DNA of 50,059 nucleotides. It comes from Clostridiales bacterium. GTDB lineage: Bacteria; Bacillota; Clostridia; Lachnospirales; Lachnospiraceae. Positions within the stretch are counted from its first letter, which is position 1. The number at the start of each line of letters is the position of its first letter. Positions 36,618-44,083 of this stretch are shown piece after piece. The stretch is from positions 1 to 50,059 of the forward strand of contig JAAYNW010000080.1 in assembly GCA_012520655.1 (NCBI GenBank). Direction: 5' to 3'. Position numbers and translations under genes: made by a program. Below the pieces are notes generated by a model, which was not told the origin of the DNA, did not search any database, and worked only from the letters and a program-made list of their open reading frames with translations.

Positions 36618-36728
36618 ATGCAAAACAGAACAGTTGCGGTTAACGAAATCATATGTGCCTCCATTGGAATGCAGTGTTGCTGTATTTCTTGTTGTGTTAT
36701 GCAAAAATATAGTCTCTCCGGAGGATAA
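36618..36728 (+). CDS. Cysteine-rich leader peptide of a candidate cysteine attenuator
   Basis: A 36-residue ORF with a good AAGGGAG ribosome site (36603-36609), starting MQNRTVAVNEIIC and containing six cysteines, five of them packed as QCCCISCCV (codons 36675-36695). The Cys codons are TGT and TGC. It follows a consensus promoter and is followed by an intrinsic terminator 32 bases after its stop, before a sulfur amino-acid transport and synthesis operon. This is the layout of peptide-leader attenuators: ribosomes stalled on Cys codons when Cys-tRNA is scarce would let transcription continue. The C-terminal SGG is encoded by a GGAGGA that can serve as a ribosome site for a second small ORF (TTG 36730-36777, with two more Cys codons). 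A secreted cysteine-rich peptide is a less likely alternative. Confidence 0.75.
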   Translation: MQNRTVAVNEIICASIGMQCCCISCCVMQKYSLSGG

Positions 36729-36753
36729 ATTGATTATATTATCTTGCTCATGC

Positions 36754-36793
36754 AAAAAAGCAGTCAGGATTGTATGATCCGGGCTGCTTTTTT
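36754..36793 (+). terminator. Attenuator terminator ahead of the metNIQ-type operon
   Basis: The 5-prime arm 36760-36770 (GCAGTCAGGAT) pairs with 36777-36787 (ATCCGGGCTGC) with one wobble and one mismatch, hexaloop TGTATG, followed by TTTTTT (36788-36793). It lies between the leader peptide and the first structural gene, so every transcript from the consensus promoter must pass it. Confidence 0.85.
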
Positions 36794-36807
36794 ATGTAAT
36801 AGGCAAT

Positions 36808-36852
36808 CGCATCATATTGCATAAAAATTCTCCGTAGGATGCATATCATGCG
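36808..36852 (+). repeat. Long imperfect hairpin in the leader after the attenuator
   Basis: CGCAT-c-ATAT-t-GCAT (36808-36822) pairs with ATGC-ATAT-c-ATGCG (36839-36852), 13 pairs with one mismatch and one bulge around a 16-base loop. There is no T-tract. It could stabilise the mRNA or form part of a second regulatory step. I do not recognise it as a known riboswitch. Confidence 0.55.
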
Positions 36853-36920
36853 GAAATATAAGATGCCATGAACGGCACTACTCGTGCTTATCTTATGAAA
36901 TCAAGAAAGGAGTGTGCGAC

Positions 36921-36944
36921 ATGCTTGCCACATCAACGGGCTAA
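36921..36944 (+). CDS. Seven-codon upstream ORF before the ATPase gene
   Basis: ATG 36921 has a strong AAAGGAG (36906-36912) eight bases upstream but is closed after seven codons (MLATSTG). It is not in frame with the ATPase, whose best start, ATG 36967, lies 22 bases after this stop and has no ribosome site. Reinitiation after the tiny ORF would explain the arrangement. It may equally be an unused relic. Confidence 0.4.
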   Translation: MLATSTG

Positions 36945-36966
36945 GCTGTACAGCAGACATAATATT

Positions 36967-37755
36967 ATGGGGGACTACATCGAAATTAAAAATTTACATA
37001 AAACTTACCCTACGCAAAATGGACCGCTGGAGGTTTTGAGGGGAGTAGATCTTTCCATAAGGAAAGGAGAGATATTCGGAGCAATTGGCTTCAGCGGAGC
37101 AGGAAAGTCCACACTGGCCCGATGCATCAACAGGCTGGAAATCCCTGATAAAGGAGAGATTCTGATAGACGGTGTTGATATTTTAAAGCTGTCAAAGCAA
37201 GAGCTGTTAAGGGAACGACGAAAAATCGGAATGATTTTTCAAACCTTCAACTTGTTCGAGGCAAAGACGGTATATAGAAATATTTCATATCCGTTGGAAA
37301 TCAGCGGGGTACCCAAGGAAGAGATTAAACGACGTGTCCTGGATACGGCGGAGCTCGTAGGCTTGTCCGATAAATTATCCGCCTATCCGGGAGGACTTTC
37401 GGGAGGTCAGAAGCAAAGGGTAGGGATTGCCAGAGCTTTGGTAAATGACCCTCATCTCCTGCTGAGCGATGAAGCCACATCGGCTCTTGATCCTCAGACC
37501 ACGCTTCAGATCTTGGAACTGTTAAAGGAAATCAACAAGGCGACGGGAATTACGATTCTCATGATTACACATGAGCTGGATGCCATCAAATATACATGTG
37601 AGAGGATGGCAGTGCTTGAGGACGGACTTATTATAGAGTCGGGCCCGGTAAATGAAATATTCCATAATCCGCACAGTCATACAGGAGAGCTCTTCGCAAA
37701 GGTATTCCTTGAGTTCCAGAGAGCGGATAGCCTTATGAACGGAGAAGGAATCTAA
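36967..37755 (+). CDS. MetN-like ABC transporter ATP-binding protein without NIL domain
   Basis: A 262-residue ATPase of the methionine-uptake family. [16 protein letters not shown] is the usual N-terminus, followed by Walker [19 protein letters not shown], signature [15 protein letters not shown] and Walker [17 protein letters not shown]. MetN proteins usually reach about 340 residues with a C-terminal NIL domain that binds methionine and inhibits transport; here the chain stops at the end of the ATPase part, so that feedback is probably absent. The open frame extends to ATG 36868, but homology favours 36967. With the permease and lipoprotein downstream it forms an importer for methionine, cysteine/cystine or a derivative. 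Confidence 0.88.
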   Translation: MGDYIEIKNLHKTYPTQNGPLEVLRGVDLSIRKGEIFGAIGFSGAGKSTLARCINRLEIPDKGEILIDGVDILKLSKQELLRERRKIGMIFQTFNLFEAKTVYRNISYPLEISGVPKEEIKRRVLDTAELVGLSDKLSAYPGGLSGGQKQRVGIARALVNDPHLLLSDEATSALDPQTTLQILELLKEINKATGITILMITHELDAIKYTCERMAVLEDGLIIESGPVNEIFHNPHSHTGELFAKVFLEFQRADSLMNGEGI

Positions 37756-37819
37756 CGGAGCCTATAGCTTAGTAATGAGTTTCGTAAACGCAAAACAATC
37801 TTAAAAAAGGAGTGGCAAT

Positions 37820-38530
37820 ATGAGTTTATTGGATACACCTCTTTGGGAGGTAATTAAAGGTTCATTTGCTCCGGAGGTATGGGGGCGTATAGCGCCGGCT
37901 ATTTTTGAAACGCTTTACATGACGTTATTATCTTCGATTATCATGCTTATTCTTGGATTGCTTCTTGGAATTATGCTTACGGTGACAAATCCCAACGGAT
38001 TGGTGCCGATGGCAAGCCTTTATACCGGTTCGGGATGGTTGATTAACTGTCTGCGCTCCCTGCCGCAGATGATCATGATTATTTTAATGATACCGGTTGC
38101 CCGCCTGTTTTTTGGCAAGTCTTACGGTACGAACGCTTGTATCATTGCAATTGCGGCAAGCTGCATACCGATGTATGCGCGTATAGTGGAAAGCAGCTTG
38201 TTGGATATTGCCAAGGGCAAGGTAGAAGCCGCCAAATCCATCGGAAGCACAAACTTCCAAATTATCTTCCGCATACTTCTTCCGGAGACCGTCCCTTCCC
38301 TGATACGCGGATTTACGGTTGCGGTAATCGGGGTAATATCCATGACTGCTCTCGCGGGAATGTTCGGAGCAGGAGGAATTGGGGATATTGCTGTCCGGTT
38401 CGGTTATCAGCGTTTTCAGCATGATGTGCTTTTCGCGGCGGTATACATATTGATAATTCTTGTCCAGCTCGTGCAGTTTATTGGGGATTTCACTTCGAGG
38501 AGAATACTTAGAAAGAGAAATCTGTTATAA
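37820..38530 (+). CDS. metI: MetI-like ABC transporter permease
   Basis: A 236-residue permease with about five helices. LPQMIMIILMIPVARLFFG and AKGKVEAAKSIGSTNFQIIFRILLPETVPSLIRG (EAA loop) are MetI hallmarks, as is the GAGGIGDIAVRFGYQRF segment near the C-terminus. AAAGGAG lies eight bases before the start. It belongs to the importer with the flanking genes. Confidence 0.93.
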   Translation: MSLLDTPLWEVIKGSFAPEVWGRIAPAIFETLYMTLLSSIIMLILGLLLGIMLTVTNPNGLVPMASLYTGSGWLINCLRSLPQMIMIILMIPVARLFFGKSYGTNACIIAIAASCIPMYARIVESSLLDIAKGKVEAAKSIGSTNFQIIFRILLPETVPSLIRGFTVAVIGVISMTALAGMFGAGGIGDIAVRFGYQRFQHDVLFAAVYILIILVQLVQFIGDFTSRRILRKRNLL

Positions 38531-38596
38531 AAACGGAAGCTTTAAAACATGAAACTATAAAAACTTAAATTATTTTATGAGAAGAGGAGAAACAAC

Positions 38597-39532
38597 ATGA
38601 AGAAATTAAACTTATTACCTTTATTTGCTACAGTGATTCTTTCAACCGGTATTCTCGCCGGCTGCGGAGCGAAGGCCGACAACCCGGTACAGGAGACAAA
38701 AGCTGCCGTTACAGAAAGTACGGCAGATGCAGGCAGTGAGGGAAACGCAGATAGTGCGGAAGGTACAGACGGCGAAACAGACAGCGCTGCGGCGGAAGAA
38801 AAAGAAACTGTGACGATCAAGGGCATTGCGGATCTCGTACCGCATTCCGAGATTATCGAGTATGTAACGCCTAAGCTTGCGGAGCAGGGTATTATCGTTG
38901 AACTCGTAGCAACATCGGCAGATGCTACGACCAATGAGAAAACGGCAAAGGGAGAGATAGATTTCAATTATTTCCAGCATTATCCGTATTTGGAGGAGTG
39001 GAACACGACCAACGGTTTTGATTTAGTCAATGCGGGCGATATTCATGTGGAGCCTATCACGGCATATTCGGATAAGTATACGAGCACAGAGGAGATTCCT
39101 GATAATGCGGTAGTTGCGATTCCTAACGATGGAACAAATGAATACCGCGCCTTGCGTATTTTGGAGCAGAATGGCTTTATCAAACTGAATGAGGATACGG
39201 CTACTACATTAAGCGCTTCCCTGACCGACATCGAGGAGTACGTTCGTCCTCTGGAGATCGTTGAGCTCGATTCGGCCCAAATTATTCCAACCAGGGCAGA
39301 CTACGACTTTTTTATTACCAATACCAATAAAGCCTTAGAGGCAAAAATAACTTCCGCAAAGCTGTTCAGTGAAGGCAGTGACAGTCCGTATGCGAATATT
39401 ATCGCAGTGAAAGCTGAGGATAAGGATAATCCGGCAATCGTAGCTCTTGTCAAAGAACTTCAGTCGGAAGATACGAGAAAATTTATTGAAGAAAAATATG
39501 AAGGAGCCGTAATACCTGCCAACCTCAAATAA
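38597..39532 (+). CDS. metQ: MetQ/NlpA-family substrate-binding lipoprotein
   Basis: A 311-residue lipoprotein: signal helix, lipobox LAGCGAK with Cys near residue 23, then a long acidic Ser/Ala/Glu linker (about 25-70) and the NlpA domain. ADLVPHSEIIEYVTPKLAEQGI, GEIDFNYFQHYPYLEEWN, GDIHVEPITAYS and AIPNDGTNEYRALRIL are family motifs. It delivers D/L-methionine or a related sulfur amino acid to MetNI. Exact ligand unknown. Confidence 0.93.
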   Translation: MKKLNLLPLFATVILSTGILAGCGAKADNPVQETKAAVTESTADAGSEGNADSAEGTDGETDSAAAEEKETVTIKGIADLVPHSEIIEYVTPKLAEQGIIVELVATSADATTNEKTAKGEIDFNYFQHYPYLEEWNTTNGFDLVNAGDIHVEPITAYSDKYTSTEEIPDNAVVAIPNDGTNEYRALRILEQNGFIKLNEDTATTLSASLTDIEEYVRPLEIVELDSAQIIPTRADYDFFITNTNKALEAKITSAKLFSEGSDSPYANIIAVKAEDKDNPAIVALVKELQSEDTRKFIEEKYEGAVIPANLK

Positions 39533-39565
39533 AAAGGAAATTAGATAGAATAAGGAGGCAAAACT

Positions 39566-40723
39566 TTGAAAAATTATGAATACTTCGAATCTGCGTTGAT
39601 TCATGGCGGTATATACGGAGATGAACGCACAGGTGCGGTAAATACTCCGGTGTATCAGACATCGACCTATATGCAGGATGGATTAGGAAAAAACAGAGGA
39701 TATGAATATTCACGTACAGGCAATCCGACAAGAGAGGCGCTGGAAGCGCTCATTGCGGAACTGGAGGGCGGAAAGGCAGGCTTTGCCTTTGCCTCCGGTA
39801 TGGCTGCAACTACTGCGGTACTCAGCCTTTTTAAGAGCGGCGATAAAATAGTGATATCGAGCAATGTATATGGAGGCACTTTTCGAGTATTAGATAAGGT
39901 ATTTCAAAGGTTCGGATTTCAGTATGTTATTGCTGATACGACCAATCTGGAAACGCTTGAAGAAGTGTTCACACCGGATGTGAAAGCTGTATTAATCGAA
40001 AGTCCTGCGAATCCGCTTCTTACGGTAACGGATATCGCCGCTGTAGCTAAGATAGCAAAAAGTAAAGGGGCCTTGCTCATTGTAGACAATACTTTTATGA
40101 CACCTTACCTTCAGCGTCCCTTGGAACATGGCGCGGATATCGTGCTTCATTCGGCTACAAAGTATTTGGGCGGGCACAGCGATTTGATTGCGGGCTTGGC
40201 CGTAGTAAAGACGGAGGAGTTAGCGGAAAGGCTTCACTTCATACAGAACGCAACCGGAGGAGTACTGCAGCCCTTTGACTCCTTCCTGCTAATCCGTAGC
40301 ATAAAAACTTTGGGTGTCAGAATGGATCGCCATGTGAGAAATGCCGTGGAGCTGGCGAAGCTGCTGCGGGAACATAAAGCTGTTAAGGCAGTATATTACC
40401 CGGGAATACCGGATTCTCAAGGTTATGAAATAAATAAAAGGCAGGCCAAAAGCGGCGGTGCCATGATATCCTTCGAGCTTCGTGACGGCTATGATACGCA
40501 CAGGTTTTTTGAGAAACTGAAGATCATAGCGCTGGCAGAAAGCTTGGGAGGTGTAGAATCTCTCGTATGCCACCCCGCAAGTATGACTCATGCCTCCATT
40601 CCGAAAGAAATTCGGGAAAAGGTGGGAATTACGGATGGCCTTATCCGGCTTTCCGTAGGGATTGAGAATGTAAAAGACCTTAGCAAAGATTTACAATCCG
40701 CAATAGAGAGGGCAAAGCTATGA
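39566..40723 (+). CDS. Cystathionine gamma-lyase / gamma-synthase-type PLP enzyme (MccB/MetB-like)
   Basis: A 385-residue Cys/Met-metabolism PLP enzyme. The PLP lysine is K199 in HSATKYLGGHSDLIAG. YEYSRTGNPTREALE and GMAATTAVL are substrate/cofactor segments and SLGGVESLVCHPASMTHASIP the C-terminal motif. The start is TTG 39566, seven bases after AAGGAGG. It overlaps the next gene by four bases. With that beta-synthase-like partner it suggests reverse transsulfuration (homocysteine to cysteine), as in the mccAB pair. Gamma-synthase cannot be excluded from sequence. Confidence 0.88.
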   Translation: MKNYEYFESALIHGGIYGDERTGAVNTPVYQTSTYMQDGLGKNRGYEYSRTGNPTREALEALIAELEGGKAGFAFASGMAATTAVLSLFKSGDKIVISSNVYGGTFRVLDKVFQRFGFQYVIADTTNLETLEEVFTPDVKAVLIESPANPLLTVTDIAAVAKIAKSKGALLIVDNTFMTPYLQRPLEHGADIVLHSATKYLGGHSDLIAGLAVVKTEELAERLHFIQNATGGVLQPFDSFLLIRSIKTLGVRMDRHVRNAVELAKLLREHKAVKAVYYPGIPDSQGYEINKRQAKSGGAMISFELRDGYDTHRFFEKLKIIALAESLGGVESLVCHPASMTHASIPKEIREKVGITDGLIRLSVGIENVKDLSKDLQSAIERAKL

Positions 40724-41631
40724 GTCTATATCAATCCATGCAGGAATTAATCGGTAATACACCTTTAGTCAGACTGAATCATCTCGGTTTTTCGGAAAGT
40801 ATGCAGGTTTATGCGAAACTGGAACTTTATAACCCTGCCGGAAGCGTCAAGGACAGGATTGGAAAATATATGATCGAGGACGCCAGAAATCGGGAAATGC
40901 TAAGACCCGGAGATACCATTATAGAGGCTACAGCGGGAAATACGGGAATTGGTATTGCATTTGCGGCTCTCAATCAAGGTTATAAGTTGATTTTTACTGT
41001 TCCGGAGAAATTTTCTCAGGAAAAGCAGACCTTGTTAAGAGCGCTCGGTGCAGAGATTATAAATACGCCGCTGGAGGAGGGAATGGCCGGAGCAATTAGA
41101 AAGGCGGAGGAACTTCGTGCGGCAATTCCGAATTCGGTAACGCTTGAACAATTTAAAAACGGGAGCAATCCTCTGGCACACTATGAAACTACCGGTCCCG
41201 AAATATATAAGGATTTAAACGGAAGCATTGATTACGTGGTTGCGGGAGCGGGAAGCGGCGGGACTTTTTCAGGAATACTGAAATATCTGAAAGAAAAAAA
41301 TCCGGACGTAAAGGGTGTATTGGCCGACCCGATAGGTTCTACGATAGGGGGAGGCGAACATGCTGATTATGAGATTGAGGGAATCGGCAATGATTTTATT
41401 GCGGATACCATGGATATGAGCCTTGTGGATAAGGTAATTAAGGTAAGTGACACCGAAGCATATGCTGAGGTAAAAAATATTGCCAAATATGAAGGAATCT
41501 TTGCAGGATCTTCGTCAGGAGCGGCCCTGGCAGCTGTGAGAAAGCTGGCTGAAACAGTTTGTTGCGGCAAGATAGTAGTAATTTTTCCGGACAGAGGAGA
41601 CCGCTATTTCGGCAAGCACATTTACGGTTGA
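40720..41631 (+). CDS. Cysteine synthase / cystathionine beta-synthase-type PLP enzyme (CysK/MccA-like)
   Basis: A 303-residue fold-type II PLP enzyme. K44 in NPAGSVKDRIGKYM binds PLP, EATAGNTGIGIAFAA holds the substrate loop, and GAGSGGTFSGILKYL binds the phosphate. It makes cysteine from O-acetylserine and sulfide, or cystathionine from serine and homocysteine. Tight pairing with the gamma-lyase favours the MccA role. In Bacillus, CysK is also the partner of CymR. Confidence 0.92.
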   Translation: MSLYQSMQELIGNTPLVRLNHLGFSESMQVYAKLELYNPAGSVKDRIGKYMIEDARNREMLRPGDTIIEATAGNTGIGIAFAALNQGYKLIFTVPEKFSQEKQTLLRALGAEIINTPLEEGMAGAIRKAEELRAAIPNSVTLEQFKNGSNPLAHYETTGPEIYKDLNGSIDYVVAGAGSGGTFSGILKYLKEKNPDVKGVLADPIGSTIGGGEHADYEIEGIGNDFIADTMDMSLVDKVIKVSDTEAYAEVKNIAKYEGIFAGSSSGAALAAVRKLAETVCCGKIVVIFPDRGDRYFGKHIYG

Positions 41632-41694
41632 TAGGAAATTGCTTATTCCGCAGGCGAAGTAGGATTCGTATAAAGAGAAAGGTATGGTTATTTT

Positions 41695-42147
41695 ATGAAT
41701 ATTTTAAAAAATAAATATATTTACGGATTTTTAACCGTTGTAATCGGGTTTCTTATTGCAGCAGGCCCCCAGACTGTTTTTCAGGTCTGCGGAGTGCATG
41801 AACACTCTGAGAATGTGATGAAATGCTTTTGGACCGCACGTGCGGAATTGGGAGTCGGCGTCTCGATTTCTATACTCGGGCTGCTCTCCGCTATATTCGG
41901 CAATCCTATTCTGCGTCTTGGATTGACTGCCGGGGTTTTATTAAATGGGATATTGGCATTATTGATTCCTACGGTTTTAATCGGTGTCTGCGGGAGTAAC
42001 CATATGAACTGCCGCGCATTGACATTACCTGCCTTATCCGTACTGAGCATTCTTATTGTTGCAGTCTCCGTAATCCAAGCAGTTTACCTGCGTTATACCA
42101 ACAAGGAAGGAACGCAAGAAGATGGAAAGCAAACCGTTAACGACTAG
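41695..42147 (+). CDS. DUF4418 family membrane protein
   Basis: A 150-residue membrane protein with four predicted helices. Conserved cysteines occur in the external or loop parts: QVCGVHEHSENVMKCFWT and GVCGSNHMNCRAL. This HSE...MKC pattern fits the DUF4418 family, whose role is unknown. It starts a set with an FtsX-type permease (26-base overlap) and an ATPase, so it is probably an accessory subunit of that transporter. Cysteines and histidines suggest metal or thiol binding. Confidence 0.8.
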   Translation: MNILKNKYIYGFLTVVIGFLIAAGPQTVFQVCGVHEHSENVMKCFWTARAELGVGVSISILGLLSAIFGNPILRLGLTAGVLLNGILALLIPTVLIGVCGSNHMNCRALTLPALSVLSILIVAVSVIQAVYLRYTNKEGTQEDGKQTVND

Positions 42148-43342
42148 AAGGCTGTCTGCATATAATTTGCGGAGCAAGCCGTTTCGAACAGCCGGACTCG
42201 TATTTGTAGTATTTCTTCTTGCTTTTGCAACATTTGGCGGCTCCTTGCTGTCACAGAGCTTAAAAAACGGTCTGGGAAGCTTAAAGGAGCGTCTTGGGGC
42301 AGATCTCGCCATAGTTCCGCTCAATCATGAAGCGGATTACGAAGGAATCCTCTTAACGGGGCAACCGGAAAAGTTTTATTTCGACCAATCGATTGAACAA
42401 CAGATTGAGCAGGTGGAGGGAGTCAGCAAGGTCTCTTCCCAGTTTTTTATCTCTACTCTTGCGGCGGCATGCTGTTCCGTACCCGTTCAAGTAATAGGCT
42501 TTGACCCCGATACGGACTTCGTAATTCAACCGTGGATTGGGAAAGTATATCACGAAAAAATCGGCGATGGTCAGATAATTGCAGGCAGCGATATTGTTCT
42601 TAACGACACGGGAACCTTAAAGTTCTTTAACGACACTTATAAAGTGGTAGCCCAGCTTGAAAAAACGTCTACAGGAATGGATTATTCCGTATATGCGAAT
42701 ATGAATACAATAAAGATGCTGGTCGCAGGAGCGAGAAAAGCGGGCATGAATCTGAGTGTAGATGTTTACGGTACGGACGTTGACCGCTCCATATCCACAG
42801 TGTTGGTAAAGCTAAAGAAAGGATATGATGCTGATACGGTCACTACAAATATCCGGCGGAAGATTTCCGGAATAAGTATAGTGAAGTCGCAAAATGTCTT
42901 TGCTTCAACTGCCAATAACATGGATGTTCTTCTTACCTTTATAAATACTATTACTTTCGTGACCTGGATGCTGGCCCTATTCGTCTTGGCGGTAATGTTT
43001 TCAGCAATGATAAACGAAAGGAAGAAAGAGCTTGCACTTTTACGTTCGGTGGGAGCGACGAGAAGGAAAATATGCGGAATTGTTCTTACGGAATCCTTCT
43101 TCATAAGCTTACTTGGAGGAATTCTGGGAACGGCGACAGCTTCGCTTATTATATTTCCGTTCAGCACATATACCAGGGAAAAACTGGGGCTTCCATATTT
43201 ACTTCCCGATGCGGCGGCAACGTTGCGGTTATTGGGAATGAGTCTTTTGCTTTCCTTTGCGGCAGGTCCCCTTGCGGCAGCGTATTCGGCCGTTAAAGGG
43301 AGCAAAGCGGAAGCTTATGTCTCCATAAGAGAAGGAGAGTAA
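42122..43342 (+). CDS. FtsX-family ABC transporter permease
   Basis: A 406-residue permease of MacB topology: helix at residues about 22-45, an extracytoplasmic domain (about 50-275) with a notable AACCSVPVQVIGFDPDTDF segment containing vicinal cysteines, and three C-terminal helices with the FtsX motif KKELALLRSVGATRRKICGIVLTESF. The vicinal Cys pair is unusual in MacB-like external domains and may bind metal or thiols. It overlaps DUF4418 and is followed five bases later by its ATPase. Confidence 0.9.
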   Translation: MESKPLTTRRLSAYNLRSKPFRTAGLVFVVFLLAFATFGGSLLSQSLKNGLGSLKERLGADLAIVPLNHEADYEGILLTGQPEKFYFDQSIEQQIEQVEGVSKVSSQFFISTLAAACCSVPVQVIGFDPDTDFVIQPWIGKVYHEKIGDGQIIAGSDIVLNDTGTLKFFNDTYKVVAQLEKTSTGMDYSVYANMNTIKMLVAGARKAGMNLSVDVYGTDVDRSISTVLVKLKKGYDADTVTTNIRRKISGISIVKSQNVFASTANNMDVLLTFINTITFVTWMLALFVLAVMFSAMINERKKELALLRSVGATRRKICGIVLTESFFISLLGGILGTATASLIIFPFSTYTREKLGLPYLLPDAAATLRLLGMSLLLSFAAGPLAAAYSAVKGSKAEAYVSIREGE

Positions 43343-43347
43343 TCGGC

Positions 43348-44061
43348 ATGACGTTAGAAGTAAAGAATCTTACGAAAGAGTATATTAGAGGCCGAACAGC
43401 ATTTAGAGCAGTAAATAATGTGAGCTTTGTCGTCCGGCCGGGAGATTTCATAAATATTATCGGACGTTCCGGCAGCGGGAAAAGCACGTTGGTCAATATG
43501 ATTGCCTGCCTGCTGTCGCCTACGGAAGGAAGCGTCGAGATAGACGGATTAAACATTACCTCTTTGAAGGATAAGGAGGCTTCCGTTTACAGAAATTCAA
43601 AGATAGGTTATATATCCCAAGGCCAAAGCACACTGGCAAGTCTTAATGTACTGGATAATGTTAGGGTTCCGTTTCACCTCTCGAAGAGAAAAGGAACTTC
43701 CGAAGAAGCGGCGCGTTCATTGCTCGAACAGACAGGAATTGCGCATTTGTCAGAGGCTTTTCCAAGACATCTCTCCGGCGGAGAACTGAAGAGAGTTGCA
43801 ATTGCGAGGGCATTGATAAATCAACCGGACTTTGTGATCGCCGATGAGCCTACCAGCGATTTGGATGTGCAGACAACGGCAGAAATTATGAATTTGTTGA
43901 AAAATGTTGCAGAAACGGGAACCGCGGTTATTATGATCACCCATGATATGGAGGCTTTGGAGTCTGGAAGCCGTACCTTTGTAATGGAGGCGGGGATTCT
44001 GACCGAGCGCGCATCTGATTTATCTCGGAGCGGTACTCAGCCCCTTCGATGCAGAAAATAA
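43348..44061 (+). CDS. MacB/LolD-type ABC transporter ATP-binding protein
   Basis: A 237-residue ATPase with Walker [14 protein letters not shown]-loop region GYISQGQSTLASLNVLDNV, signature LSGGELKRVAIARAL and Walker B FVIADEPTSDLD. It pairs with the preceding permease. The nitrogenase-like gene begins 22 bases after its stop, which implies cotranscription of the transporter with the nitrogenase-like set. Confidence 0.93.
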   Translation: MTLEVKNLTKEYIRGRTAFRAVNNVSFVVRPGDFINIIGRSGSGKSTLVNMIACLLSPTEGSVEIDGLNITSLKDKEASVYRNSKIGYISQGQSTLASLNVLDNVRVPFHLSKRKGTSEEAARSLLEQTGIAHLSEAFPRHLSGGELKRVAIARALINQPDFVIADEPTSDLDVQTTAEIMNLLKNVAETGTAVIMITHDMEALESGSRTFVMEAGILTERASDLSRSGTQPLRCRK

Positions 44062-44083
44062 AAATTTTTAATAGGAGGATGTT

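Noticed and set aside
36618-36728. Cys-rich peptide ending in Gly-Gly near a C39-like gene as a bacteriocin/RiPP precursor
   Set aside because: The GG lies at the very end with no core peptide after it, is explained by an embedded GGAGGA, and the C39-like protein has no export domain. The promoter-leader-terminator-Cys-operon layout fits attenuation better.
36572-36966. T-box or SAM riboswitch ahead of the methionine/cysteine operon
   Set aside because: No T-box sequence (TGGNACCGCG type) and no conserved SAM-I core were found in the leader.
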